A DNA stretch of 64,000 bases from Condylostoma magnum (lineage: Eukaryota > Ciliophora > Heterotrichea > Heterotrichida > Condylostomatidae). Shown in pieces: positions 33,299 through 45,760 of the stretch. Made by a program: the position numbers and the translations under genes. The DNA lies in contig CAKKTI010000012.1 of the NCBI GenBank assembly GCA_920105805.1, forward strand, positions 66,586 to 130,585, given 5' to 3'. The notes below the pieces were generated by a model. That model worked only from the letters and a program-made list of their open reading frames with translations. It had not been told where the DNA came from and made no database searches. Numbering within the stretch: position 1 is the stretch's first letter; each line of letters opens with the position of its first letter.

Positions 33299-35308
33299 AT
33301 GAATTAAAGTTCTGCCTTTTTTTAGACTGAAATTGACATTGACTCTCCTACCAGATTGACTTAGAACATAAGCCAGTCTTTTGGATTTTCTGTTTTTCAA
33401 GTTGATGAGACAGATGCTAACCAAATCCACAACTAAGTGATTAAAAAGGAGATTGTGTTAGATTAATTGCAGACGGAATATGATGTTTTGGTGAAAGCAT
33501 CTAGAATCAATCAATAACTAGGGAGATAAAGAAGTCTTGAGAAATAGGTGTAGGATATACTGAAATAAGTGTAACTTTTATTCAGAGAATTACTTAAGAT
33601 AGAAAAACAGTCGTATTACTTGGTGTTGAAAAGGAATAAAATTACATTGAATATTATTAGAGGAAGATATTTAAAATTACAGCAAGAAGATTAAAAGTAA
33701 AGTAAAAATCATAAGAATGCTTATGAGATTAGCAGTTAGGCAAATTTATATAAAAAAGATCAGCAAAGTAAAGTTGCTTATTATAAGGAATATACTGCTG
33801 AGGCTAGGTAGCATTATTCTGAATAACTTGGCTAGCAGCTAGATGATTTAAGAGAGTTAGTTAAAATGAAAAAGATGTTAAAATTGTAGTAAGCTAAATA
33901 AGCTTAATAAAGAAAGTATTAGTAGGTTTTAAGACATGAAACACGACTGAAATTTAGAAAAAAGCTACTGAAATGGAGTTTTGCTTAATGAAACGATTTT
34001 TAATTGCATAAAAAGCTTATAGAAGCAAAAATGACCTTAAAGAAATTTCAAGATATAACTAAAGAAAAACAAGTAGATTTGTGTATTACCAAGTACAACG
34101 ATATGCTACTTATGACCTCCAGTTTGACTAATAAATAATAAGAGCTAATGAGTAATCTTAAAGTATTAAACTATCAAGAAAGATTGCTAAGAGAAGAATT
34201 GACTGAAATATAGCAAAAGGATACCAAAAGTTAAGCATAACAGTTCAAAAAGTAATAAATGATTTCATGCCTAAAATACGATGAACTATATACTAAAAAT
34301 ACAAGCAAAACTTTAATTGAAGAAAAACTAAGAGCAACATTCCACTAATTCTTTTAATACTTAAACGGTGTTAGATTAATCCTATCAAAATTTAATAAAT
34401 TTGACTAATTAGAAGTATTTGGTCCCCATTCCAAACATTTACTAGAGTCCTTTAGCACTTATAGCCTAGAGAATATAGATTAAATTTACTCAGTTTTAGA
34501 TGATAAATCAGACTAACTTATACAAATAGTTCAATTACTCTCATTCAAGATCGATAATCTAATGATAGCATGTGCTTAGAACTATCTATTCCAAACTATT
34601 TAAAACCCTTAAAAGTACCCTATGTTACAGCTTTACAAAAACAAGTTATTTTACATAGGAACCAAATTACCCAAACTCACCAGAACTAGAAGTATTTTAG
34701 ATGTCTTTGATGTTGATATAAGTCGAAAGAACGTGGAAACTATTAAAAACAGAGTTCTAGCTACGCATTTTCTAGAAGTAGAATATCTTCCATAAAGCAA
34801 CCATGATATATACGATGTAGTTTCAGGCAGTATATAAGTCTAGGAATCTACAAAAGCCATGTGAATTCAAAGTTATAATTAGAAAACTCATAATAGAAAC
34901 AGTTAAAGTTTGAATAAAACTACTCATGGATATAACACTGATATGAAAAGCAGAAGGGAAATCTTACAAATCGTTGCGGAAAATGAGAGACTTTAGATGG
35001 AGAAAGAAGGTAATGTTATAAATAAAAAGATTACTAGGTAGAAGAAGACATAGTTAGGATCACCTAAGTTTCCTAGAATTGAGTAGAAAATTCTATCACT
35101 TACATGCAAAACAAACAGAGTTGCCAGACTTACCAGTGATCCTAGTGAAAGCTGACATAATTTACACTCTGAGATATAAGAAAAAAGGTAAAATTTATAA
35201 AGAAAACTCATCTAGAAAAGGCATGTAAAACTTCCTTGCTTAGCAACATCAAAAAGTACTAAAACATTTTCTAATAAAGGAAGACAGTTTAAAAAGTAGA
35301 AAAAATAA
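33299..35308 (+). CDS. large coiled-coil protein, about 669 aa
   Basis: It starts MNQSSAFFQTEIDIDSPTRL. Residues 30-330 are coiled coil (EIVLDQLQTEYDVLVKASRI; QEDQKQSKNHKNAYEISSQA; QKDTKSQAQQFKKQQM). A more globular middle includes HKKLIEAKMTLKKFQDITKE, HFLEVEYLPQSNHD and RSILDVFDVDISRKN. A basic tail follows (KTNRVARLTSDPSESWHNLH; KRHVKLPCLATSKSTKTFSN). TAA at 35306-35308 abuts the stop of the ELMO-like gene with no base between; TAG at 35297 is an alternative. It starts 60 nt from the divergent transporter. It may be axonemal or centriolar, but the family is not recognised. Confidence 0.74.
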
Positions 35309-37480
35309 TCAATTATTAGCTATTATTGAATTCCCTTCTTTCAGCATAAGCTTGATATCTTTATTTGCCATCCTAAAACACTTCTGAATTTGCTGCTCTA
35401 GATTTTAAAAGTTGTCTCATTTAAAGTTTTCGTATATATGAGAAGCCATTCCAACCATAATTTTATAATAGGTTTCTATATTATCATATTTCTCTTTCCT
35501 CTTTAATTTTCTAAACCTTTATTTTTTCACTAAATCAACAATTATTTAGACAATGCGATTTAATATTTACATCACTGGAAAATTTTCTTTAAAACGAATA
35601 TTAGTTCTATACATAACACTTAGCAATTCGTTACCATTTTCTATCATATATAAGGCTAAAAGAAGAGTTAAAGCTCCATTATTTAAGTTACTTTTTAAAG
35701 GATTCTTCTCAAAGCCTATTCTATTCCATTTTAAAGTACTATCAAAGGGGGTTAATTAAATATTAGTAATGCAATGCCATATTTCAGTAATTACTTTCTC
35801 AACCATTGGTAAATTATTATCTAATTACAACAAGCTTAAGGAGAGAAATCTTAAATCAGTTGCTGATATTTACTCATCTACTTTACCAAAGCAACAGGAA
35901 AAATAGTTTTAAAATTTTGTTGGAGCAAAATAAGCTTTTTGTACTGAATCATAATCATTGCAAATTTCCAATTAAACTAAGGAATCGTAAAATGTTTAGA
36001 GCTTTAATTATTATTCATATTTATATTAATAGCTCTTAAGCTCGTTTAGCTTTATATTTTATTTACTATTTGTGCTTGATTTAATTTAGTTCTCTGAGGT
36101 ATTAGAGGAATTTTACTTTGATTAGCCAATCAGTTTTTTAAATTCCAAGCTTTTCATATCCTCATTATGATCACTTATAACAATATCTTATGCTTCTGAA
36201 GCATTATAATGATCAGAATCACTAAGAGAATGCTGGGTATTAAACTATGATTATTGTTCGTCTTCAACTTCCATCTAAATAAACTCTTTACTCTATTCTT
36301 CACTCAATTTAAAATCTTCTTGATTTTCGTCATATTACTAATCTTCAATATCAAGTTATTAATTATCTGAGCTATTAAATAAACCACTAGCTTATTCTTA
36401 ATATTCTGAGAAGTTATTCTAGAAATCAATGCTTTTTTCTTCAATTATTGATTAATTCTTAGATTCAGTTTCATTTGATAAAGATTACTCCGAAATTCTA
36501 TTATCCTAGTTATTAGATTTTTTCCGATCAGATGAAGATTACTCCTCTATTCCTTCATAACTATCTTAATTATTATGCTCAACTTCATTCTAATACTCCT
36601 CTATTCCTTCATTACTATCTTAACTATTATGCTCAACTTCATTCTAATACTCCTCTATTCCTTCCTTACTATCTTAACTTTTCGAAGCTTCAATGCTTTA
36701 GTCCTTTTACTTACTATTCGAATCTAATTATACTTCAAAAGTTTCAATCATTCAATCATTTTACGGTAAATTTTCATCTTACTCAGCTATTTACAACTCT
36801 TCTTACTGTATTTTATCATCATTTAAACCTAATTTTTATTCATCATCGTTTACAAATTTAAGCTATATTTTCTATGCCATTTATTAAGTCTTTAAATCTG
36901 CCTTATAAGAGCCTTCATTTTACCCATCTTCTCTTTTAGCAGGCTTTTAAGTACCTAACTCACTTTCAAATAAATTATCATTTAGAATATTCTAGGCATC
37001 ATGAATTTAAACACTTTGGGAATAATTATAACTCTCATAGCTTTCCCCTGAATCACTGCTTGAGTCATAACTCTCGCTATCGGTATAATCTGAAGACTGT
37101 TTATTTATCAGAATTCTTATAGTACTTCTTTTTGTATCATGTATTGAACTTGAATCTAGATCAGAGTCCGAGAACTAGGAAGGAAGTATAATTGGATTTT
37201 GTTCATCAGATAGTCTAACCTAGGCTAGATGTATGCTTAAGCTGGCTCTTTGATCCAATCAAAATTATTTACTATTTCCTAAGTCTTTACCGCTTTCTGA
37301 TTGCTTTGCAGCTTCATTTAAATTTTCGTTATCCTTCTAATCTACTTACTACGGGATATGCTACTCGGGTTGGCTATAATCGCTTGCTTTTCTCATATAA
37401 TTGTGTTTTGATAGCTGCAACCCAGATGGACTTGAGTCAGTAGGAGAGTCTGATTATGCAATGTTTTGATTTTCTATCAT
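35309..37480 (-). CDS. ELMO-like domain protein with long acidic N-terminus, 723 aa
   Basis: It starts MIENQNIAQSDSPTDSSPSG. Residues 1-420 are disordered and acidic (SSIHDTKRSTIRILINKQSS, SESYDSSSDSGESYESYNYS) and include 54-bp repeats. The C-terminal 270 residues are globular: CFGKVDEQISATDLRFLSLS, LQLDNNLPMVEKVITEIWHC, KWNRIGFEKNPLKSNLNNGA and LTLLLALYMIENGNELLSVM. The W-x-x-IGF...NP...LxxLLAL pattern fits the ELMO/CED-12 domain, whose members act as GAPs for Arf-like GTPases or with Rac exchange factors. The match is by pattern only. TGA 35309-35311 ends it, abutting the convergent stop. Confidence 0.72.
36541..36684 (-). repeat. 54-bp tandem repeat in the ELMO-like gene
   Basis: Units begin at 36541, 36595 and 36649. 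Each codes for an 18-residue acidic unit like EVEHNSQDSNEGIEEYQN. The length is a multiple of three, so the frame is kept. Confidence 0.9.
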
Positions 37481-37697
37481 ATTTTATTATATATTGGAGA
37501 TTCATCTAAAATTGAGGATGTTTATAATTAATAAGTAGCGCGTCTTAAATAGAACATATGCAAGTTAATAATTTAATAGAATTCAACTTCATTAACAACT
37601 TTCTTAAATATCCTATAGTTATTAAGTAATTTATTCCACTTCTTTTGAGTATAAGTAATTCACTTAAAAATTAAATAGTTTGATAAATTCTAAGCTA

Positions 37698-38822
37698 CTA
37701 GTGTCTTGCTCTCTTTCTTAAAGATGTTGTTTTCTACTATTACCTGCTCCTTTATCTTCTTTTCTAAGGTAATAACTAACTTTACTCAAATTCATTTTTA
37801 GCCTGAAAATACCCTCTTATTATTTCTTAAATCCACGATTTGCTTTAGTCTTCAAAGGTTGATACTAGTTTATAAGCTTTTTCATAAAATTTTCAAGCCT
37901 TTTAACTTTCATCAAGATTATAATAAGCAGTTGCTAAGTTATACATTACTGATACATAAAGTTTTTTCCTGGTATTTCAATTCCAAATCTTATTCATTTG
38001 GTTATAAGCAGTTTTTAAATGCCGCTTTGCTTCCTTATTTTCTATTGCATCCTTTTGGTTTAAATATGCAACTCCTATTTCATTTATTATTTTAATTTCG
38101 TATATACACAGCATTGATCGTTCAATTTAGCATCTTTCTTATAAAAGGACTCAATCATTTTTCATTTTATCGTTTTATTATGTATCGCAGTAGTGAGTGC
38201 ATAGATAATAAAAAACCTTGAAAATTGTCTTCATCTTGTATTCGTGAATTTGGTTTTTCTGTATAAACATTTCGTAATGCTCGGCAGTTCTTTTTTCATC
38301 ATTTTATAAAGCATAACATTGCCCTATATAATAATCGATTTTCCAATTCTTGTGTAGTTCTTATAAATTGGAGGACTCAATTTTTGCTTTTATATTCTAT
38401 AATTAAACTAAAGTATAACTTAAGTTTTATATTTGAGTATCTGCTAAATGTAAATTGCATATTTGTTATAGTAATAAGGCTTGATTATTAAAGATATCAA
38501 GAGGCTAAATCATCCTTAGAAGATCAGACGCAACTGAATAATGCTTCCATCTCATTTACTATTAAACTTCTATTATTAAATTTAATGGATCAATTGTATT
38601 TTGATACAGAGAATTATTAGGTTCCTGGTTATCTGCTCTGTAAATAGGCTATAGATTTTGCATCTTTTAAATTATAGGGGCTAATTAAAATTATTCTTCT
38701 TAGCTAATATCATTTCCCCCTTTTTGTAATTAATCAAATTTGTAATATAGTAGATTTATGATAAAGTTGGACTTTGAATTTCCAGTATACTATGACAATC
38801 ACTAATGCAATTATAAATCCAT
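37698..38822 (-). CDS. TPR-type helical repeat protein, about 374 aa
   Basis: It starts MDLQLHQWLSQYTGNSKSNF. The C-terminal half shows tetratricopeptide helices: IDYYIGQCYALQNDEKRTAE; IINEIGVAYLNQKDAIENKE; VMYNLATAYYNLDESQKAWK (Trp by TGA) followed by FYEKAYKLVSTFEDQ. Small residues sit at TPR positions 8, 20 and 27. It is a protein-interaction scaffold with no other domain. The stop is unclear because the frame has no TGA down to the next gene; I place it at the tandem TAG at 37698-37700, and an earlier TAA near 37745 is possible. Confidence 0.73.
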
Positions 38823-38983
38823 AAAATTTCAGTATATTTTCTATCTTTTCATTCTAGTAAATTCATACATTCTAATAATACACATATTATCTAACATCAA
38901 ATAAACTCTACTTCTGATCAGCTAAAATTCTCCATTGAACACCTTTATTCTTAATTAACTAGTGAACAAATTATATCATTTAA

Positions 38984-40420
38984 ATGGAATTTTCAGAGTA
39001 TCACGAGCTTCAAAGCATGTTGAAATACGAGAGCAGTTTTGGCTTTTTCAACTCAGCAAACTAACACGATTAAAAACACGAAGGCCAGGTCAGATTTTCC
39101 TCTGAAATCAACTTTTCTCCCCCTTTAGTCTTTATGCAATACAACGCTAATTTCCACGAATCTCCCGTGCAAACTTCCAACATAACTAAAGAACAGTAAA
39201 ACTAGCAGGAGATGAGCGCTACACTAGAAATAAAACGTGATGAAACTTACCTAGAAATGAACCAAGCCCAATAACCTTAAGAGTCTTACTTAACAAAATC
39301 TCTGCAATTAAACCCTGACTCAGATCTCCAAACAGGCGACGGCTTTTAAATAACGATTTACCTTTTTGCAACAGAAACCACTATAAAGCTAAATGTGTAA
39401 TAAACTACTACAGTAGAACAACTAGCTAAAAAGGTGATATAATATTATGCAAGAAGCAATCTAGACTCTTAAAATCCATTAAAAAGCCTAGAAGCAGACG
39501 ACTACGATATATGACTAGTAGAAGACGACTCATACCTACCTGATACTGACTTCTCAGTGGACAGAAAAATGCAGATAAAAAACCTATCAGTAGACTCACT
39601 TGCATTTTGTGAAAAACCAGGACTCACTCCTAAACGTTAACAAACGATACAATAAGACTAACTGCTAGGAAGGCTTTCAGAAATGAAGCACGATGTAGTA
39701 AAGGTTTGTCTGGACAACAATTGGGCGTATATAAAGGTATACCCGGGACAAACCTTAAAGGATATTCTGCCCCAACTGTATAAAAAGTACCCGAAGGTTG
39801 GATATCTGCAGCCTAAAGACTATGAGTTTCACATCGCTGTGCAAATCGACGAGGATATTAGGATGGATGAGTGTATTTTGGATATGGATTTACCAGTAGA
39901 AACCTTAGGGGCAAAGGAGCTTCGATTATAAAGGAAAAATTTCGCAGATGCTCCCGCTGAGTTTTTTAGATTGGAGTATGGATTCTAATACCCTTCAGAT
40001 GGGAGAACTGGGAAAAATACTTAAGTAAATTTAACCAAGGCTCAAGCTGCTGCATATAAGGAATTCAGTGTGATTAAGTACAACAGAAGAGGCAGAAAGT
40101 AAAAAAGGGTGCTAGGTATAGACCAATTAAGACTTTATAACATGACATAAGAGCAAGCGAAGCAGAGTATAAGAAAGGTCAAAGGAAATCATATAATACG
40201 CAATAAACTGACAGGATTATTTAAATCTATAACTCACCATCCTGAGATCCCCATGAATACTATCAGAAGTGCAAGAATTGATAGTGTGAATGAGAGTAAG
40301 GTGATAGTAGAGCACTAAGAGGACGGAAATTAAAAGAGAAAAGTGTATGAAACCGAGGATCCAGCAGATGCAATGGAAATTGTGGTCAAAATTAATATAT
40401 TGATAGGTATGGAAAATTAG
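38984..40420 (+). CDS. SIN1/AVO1-like subunit of TOR complex 2
   Basis: 478 aa. The middle part QITIYLFATETTIKLNVQQT, DDYDIWLVEDDSYLPDTDFS and NLSVDSLAFCEKP matches the CRIM-type ubiquitin-like domain of SIN1, which recruits AGC kinases such as Akt. Residues about 235-320 (VVKVCLDNNWAYIKVYPGQT, ILPQLYKKYPKVGYLQPKDY) are a second Ras-binding-like ubiquitin fold. Residues about 345-475 (EFSVIKYNRRGRKQKRVLGI; DPADAMEIVVKINIL) form the C-terminal PH domain. It starts MEFSEYHELQSMLKYES. TAG 40418-40420 is taken as the stop. The frame continues directly into the anoctamin gene 12 nt later, so a fused product cannot be excluded. Confidence 0.87.
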
Positions 40421-40432
40421 TTAATAACAAAT

Positions 40433-42685
40433 ATGTCGTTTCTCCAGCCATTATTAGATGCTTAGTTAAAATCATAAGGAATTTTCACAATTATAGTAGT
40501 AAACCCTTTCGATGAGAACAATGCTAAGTTAAAGGAGAGTATAAAAGTACTTAAGGCCAGAGACATATTTAATCGGGCCTTTAAATAGCTAATTAATATA
40601 GTAAAGGATAATGGGGAAATGTATAAGTATTTGATAGAGATGAAGTGATTTATGGAAAAGGAAGATGATGAAGAAATTATGTATAAAGATTTTTTAATTG
40701 ATCTTATTAGTATGTTACTCATGCAGTTTAGCCACTTAATAGGAGCTTAATATCAGTTATTCTTTTCTAGGGATTAAGATGAGATATTCATTGTCCTGTA
40801 GGCCAATGAAATATGGTTCAAGAAGTAAGCTGAGGTATAAGAGCTCATGCTTCAGTTTAGAAATAGTGAAGATGATGATTTAAAAAAGCATAGATTTAAG
40901 GAGGTTCCTCCATATGTTCTTAGCAAGTTTCAGAATGGAGTATTGGGTAATATCTCTAAACATTTAAAGCATTATGATGAAAATGATAATGAAACATAGG
41001 AAAATCAAAGAAAATCGATATTTTAATAGAAAGATAAAATCATTATTTTGTATAATTCACTTATCGATTATATTGATTTAGATATTTTGAAAAGAAATGG
41101 TGTAGTATTAGGATAATTCTCAAATCATAACAGCCAAAAACTTCAATTCCTATAGGAAAACTGGGGATCAATTAAAAGCCTGTTCAAAAAGCAGCCTTTG
41201 CAATAAATCAGGAACTATTTTGGGGAATCGATTGCTTTGTATTTTGCGTGGGTAGGTTATTATAGAAAATTTGAAACTATCCCAGGAGTAATTGGCCTAG
41301 TTGTATATATACTTCTTTATTTATACTAAGATGAGGTTCTATTCGGGATAAATTTGGACATTTTACTATCAATTTTCTTTGCGCTTGTTATGTCTCTATG
41401 GATCACGATTCTAGACCAGTAATGGTCAAAATAATAGGAAGAGTTTATGTGGAGATGGGGGCTATTATAGAAATAAGATAATCGTGAGAAATAACGACAG
41501 TAATTCAAAGGAAAAGTTGAATGGGATGAAGTTACAGGAAGTTATATCAAATTCAGAAAGAATATTAAAAAGTATTATCTGAGAAAAGCATTTGTATACT
41601 TTACTGTGCTGTTTTCTATTATATTATCTTTGTCAAGTGTAACAGGCATACTGATATATAGGGAGTATGTTTAAGATTCCCTAGAAGGACTGATATTGTG
41701 TGCTATAACAAATGGTATTTACATAAAAATATCTAATCTAATATTCGAAGTAATTGCAAATAAAATCAATAATCTAGAAAACTGGGAAACTGAATCTGAG
41801 TATGAAATCAATCTTATAGTGAAATTAATCCTATTCAAGTTTATTAATAGCTACTCCTCATTATTCTACATTGCTTTTATAAGAAAATTCTTTGAAAGAT
41901 GTGTAAATGACGACTGTATAATGGAGTTATCAGTTTAAATAATCTCTCTTTTCATCATCAGTTTTATCCTGTACTTAATAGAGTTAAGTGTTCCGTAAGT
42001 TCTATACAGATTTATTACAAACAAGCTAAAAATATGCTTGGAGAACCGAAAGATAATAAACCTACAAAAAAAAGGTTTTAACTTTCACCGAACAACAATG
42101 GGAGAAATAGAGAAACAAGCGAAATTAATCCGCTTTTAGGTTCCTATAGGAGACTTGACGGAGATGATAATACAATACGGCTACGTCGTATTATTTTGTG
42201 TTGCATTTCCCTTACTCCCTCTACTAGACTTACTTGTGACCGCCTTTGTTATAAAATTCTTCGCAGCTAGATTATGCTATATAACCCAAAGAATTTTCCC
42301 TAGAAGCAATAAACAAAGCAATCTATGGAAACTTATAATACAGACTATTGGGTTTATCGGTATATTGTCTAATGCAGCTATAATTGTATTCACAACGCAG
42401 TTATTTGATCAATATGATCTATTGACTAAAATATAAGTCTTTTTAATACTAGAACATATCTTTATTTTACTGAGACTTTTAATTCCTCCCCTTTTCTACT
42501 CTGAGAATTTCAAAGTGCAAGACGGTCTTAAATGGGGTAAAAGGATAGTGAATAAAATTTTATACAACCGTTTAGACTAGAAAGACATGCTGTCTAATAG
42601 AAAGTTTCAAACAATTTAAAAAGAAGAATTTGTTTCAGTTGCTATTGAACTAGGCCCAGGAGAATAGTTAATTAATTCTTACTAA
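40433..42685 (+). CDS. anoctamin (TMEM16) family channel/scramblase
   Basis: About 750 aa. It starts MSFLQPLLDAQLKSQGIFTI with an N-terminal cytoplasmic domain. Family marks are IRNYFGESIALYFAWVGYYR followed by IPGVIGLVVYILLYLY, then SLWITILDQQWSKQQEEFMW, and the TM6-TM7 Ca2+-site region NKINNLENWETESEYE with FKFINSYSSLFYIAFIRKFF. Anoctamins are Ca2+-activated Cl- channels or lipid scramblases. About eight to ten hydrophobic spans are visible. The end is TAA 42683-42685, or TAG 42665-42667, next to the convergent UNG stop (9 or 27 nt). Confidence 0.92.
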
Positions 42686-42694
42686 AAACTGTTA

Positions 42695-43492
42695 TTAATC
42701 TAATTGCCAGTCAATACCGCTCTTCCCTACTCCCTGCAGATACTCATTAGCCTACGAAAAATGTCCACAGGTATAAAACCCTCCCTTAGAAGCAGATAAA
42801 GGGGAAGGATGACATGCTTCTAATACACAATGTCTTGTCCTATCAACCCCCGCAGCCTTTTACTGTGCAAAATTTCCCCATAGCATAAAAACTACATGAT
42901 CTAACTACTCATTTATCACTTTAATAACCTCAGAAGTAAATGCCTCCCATCCATTCGGCCTTTTAGCATGCGAGTTAGCCTTACCTTATCTCACAGTCAA
43001 AACAGCGTTTAACATGAACACACCTTATTAAGCCCAGTACGACAAATCGCCGTGCTTTGGCCTAGTAAATTACACCAGTGGGTCAGTCTCAAGGCATTTG
43101 TATATATTTCTAAGACTTCCTGGCACATTAACTCCCCGGTGTACTGAAAAGCTCAAACCCATTGCATCTTTAGGACCTGGGTAAGGATCTTAGCCCACTA
43201 TAACCACTTTGACTTGCTCGAAAGGAGTTAGACGAAAAGCTGTGAAAATTTCATTAAAAGGGGGCCTACAAGGCCCCTGGGAGTATTCTTAAGAGACCCA
43301 TGAATGTATTGATTAAAGTCTGTTTTAGGATACAAAATTATTCAAAGCATTAAGCCATGTTTCGTCTATTTAAGTTAGCCATTGGTCATAGGGAAATTCA
43401 TCCTAAGATGCTTCTTATTCATTTTCACGTGTTCTTTTAGTAGGATTTGCCACCTTACGTGATTTTACTAACCCGTCTAAAGTTTTCTACAT
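42695..43492 (-). CDS. UNG: uracil-DNA glycosylase, family 1
   Basis: 265 aa. All UNG motifs are present: the water-activating loop [20 protein letters not shown] (catalytic Asp), [17 protein letters not shown], the uracil-pocket strand [32 protein letters not shown], and the minor-groove loop [20 protein letters not shown] with the catalytic His. The Gln of GQDPY is encoded by TAA. The residue after GQDPY is Pro, not the usual His, as also seen in some bacterial enzymes. The N-terminal 35 residues are basic ([20 protein letters not shown]) and may serve targeting. It ends at TAA 42695-42697 and starts 31 nt after the IFT57 stop on the same strand. Confidence 0.95.
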
Positions 43493-43523
43493 TTTTATCA
43501 GATAGTATTATCTCTATATTAAA

Positions 43524-44699
43524 CTAACTATCATTCTTGGTCTTTTCTTTTAATTTTGCCTGGAATACTGAATGTGACAGCACAGCACACCTTAGTTCCA
43601 TATCTTTACTTTCCACTTTCATCATTCTCAAGGCGTCTTTGATAGCTTGCAACGGTGTACTATCAGTAACTGCCTTTCCTTGATTCTCGATTTTATCCTA
43701 TATACCTTCGATCTTTTCATTAATATTATTAAGAGTAGAGCTTAGTTCTGCAACATGCTCATTCAGTTACCTATACCTCGTATTCATAGAGTTCAGTGCA
43801 TTAGTCTACGACCTATAATCCCCTGTAATTTCCCCCATACTTTAATTGATTTTCTTCTCCTACTGCATAATACGCTCAAGCCCCTTGCTCAACTCATCAG
43901 CTATTTTCCTCAATTTTGCTTCTACATCCGGCAGTCCTTTCTTAACCCCTCCAATATGCGTCCTGGTCTACTCTAAGTGTGATCTCCACTCTCTGTTGTC
44001 CCCTCCAGTCGGATCTCCCGGTATGCGTAGTCTTCCTGCCACTCTCTCACACTCTAACTGCCAGTCCTTGCTGTCAATCTGCGATCATATTGGAGCAATA
44101 TCTGCCTTCACCTTATCATCCTCCGTCACCACTTACTTATTACTTACACCCTGCATCTCCGCAAACACATCGTCATCGTCATCCGCGCTTTGTATAGCCT
44201 CGTCTATTATATCTGGCTCCTCCTCCCCTTCTATAATTTCACCCTCTAGTTCTCCCCCCTCGTCCGGGAAAACTGGTCTATGGAAGGTAATTCTACGGGC
44301 TTGTAAAGCCCGTTTACTTAGAGCTTGTAAAACTAAACAAGGACCTTCGCCATGTCCTGATTTCAACTTCCCCGGGGCAAAGTCTAAGTCGACTCCCAGT
44401 TTCTTTATTTCAACTGTTATGTTGTTAGCTACTGTGGAAGGATCGTCGTATTTGCTAAAGGAGGCTGAGCTGCCGTTTAGTTGAAATAGTCAGGATACGA
44501 GGGAAGTAAAGTATATGAATTATTCGCTTGGATTGCCGCCTGGGATTACAAATTATGCACGGGAAAGAGGTTTAAAACCTTTTTATGCTAAAAAGCCTTA
44601 CTCGTAGTTTAACATTTTGAGGTTTTCTACTATCTCGTCCATTAGGATTGATGGGTCTTAGCCGTAATCTTATGGGCCTTAGTCTGCTTCTTCTGCCAT
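43524..44699 (-). CDS. IFT57: intraflagellar transport protein IFT57 (HIPPI family), IFT-B complex
   Basis: 391 aa. It starts MAEEADQGPQDYGQDPSILM. The N-terminal calponin-like region holds IYFTSLVSWLFQLNGSSASF, YDDPSTVANNITVEIKKLGV and PGKLKSGHGEGPCLVLQALS, the IFT57 signature. An acidic linker follows (EEEPDIIDEAIQSADDDDD). The coiled-coil half pairs with IFT20 (WQLECERVAGRLRIP; QTRTHIGGVKKGLP; LRCAVLSHSVFQAKLKEKT). It carries tubulin and other cargo into cilia. TAG 43524-43526 is taken as the stop because homologues end at about this point. The next in-frame TAA would overlap UNG. Confidence 0.93.
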
Positions 44700-44831
44700 T
44701 TTGAATGAAATATATGTTTGGATTGATTAGGAGGAGAGATTAGGGAATTGAGGTGTTTTTGGAAGTATATAGATTTTATGTTCCATTTTTGAAAGATTTA
44801 TGTTACAGCCTGTTTAGTAAAATGTATATAA

Positions 44832-45569
44832 CTAACAAATAAGCACAGATGATGTGTTCTTTTTATTAGACTGAATTCTAGCACTAGACGGCCGCTCTGT
44901 ATTAGAGAAATATTTATTTCCCGGCTTCCCAGTAATAGGAACCTCTCTATAAGGTAGTGCATACTGATAAGTTAAAACAGCATCGACCTCCCCTTATCTA
45001 TCACTTATCTATTTCTTACGACTGTATTAAGGAGCTATATTCTCCTCCTAGAACAAATAACTCTTAGCTTATGGATTATCCCTCCTACTTCCTCGTTCAG
45101 AGGGAAGCAAATTCTTTCTTTAATTCAAAAATTACGTTATAAAAGAGGGCTTAGAGTATTAACCAGGCCTTCCGTTCTGCTAACTTGGCCTAAACTACGG
45201 CTCATCCTACAAAATTGGATTTCTTTAAACCCTATCGTTAAAATGCTTTTTAGAAGATCTTCTTTCATGGGTGTCTTAGCACCTAGGCTGGCTTACTGGG
45301 CGCCTGCTGGGCCTATAATCTTCTACTGGAGCATTTGCCAAAATGAACTTTTAAGACTAGTTTTGAGATGTCTCAAATTACTTGATTCCTCGGGGCCTTT
45401 CACTCATTCATTTAGCGTTTTGCATGTAATGAGGCACTTTTTGCTTTGAAGGGATTTTAGGGTCTGGTTCTTTTATATTAACGAAGAGGATTGGATCGCG
45501 GGGATAGGGAGTTGGAGTTATTGACCGTCTTCTTTATACACGTTGTTGATACATTTGAAGGTAGCTCAT
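44832..45569 (-). CDS. Arg/Pro/Ser-rich basic protein, about 245 aa
   Basis: It starts MSYLQMYQQRVQRRRSITPT and stays Pro/Arg/Gln-rich throughout (PSRRPVSQPRCQDTHERRSS; PSQQNGRPGQYSKPS). The C-terminal segment TYQYALPYREVPITGKPGNK and YFSNTERPSSARIQSNKK is more ordered. It is disordered and strongly basic, like a microtubule-associated protein. TAG 44832-44834 ends it. No named family. Confidence 0.68.
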
Positions 45570-45760
45570 TTTAAAAAATTATGATGTTTTGAAATATTAT
45601 AATTTGTAACAGTTGATTTGAAAGCTGATTCATGTATTGTGTTGCTTTATAAAGTATGTTTTATCATCACATATCAACTTTTGTATAAAACTTACTGTAA
45701 TAGTTATATTGATTTTATATAAATCAATAAGAAATTTTGTAATCAAATTAAAACAAAGTA

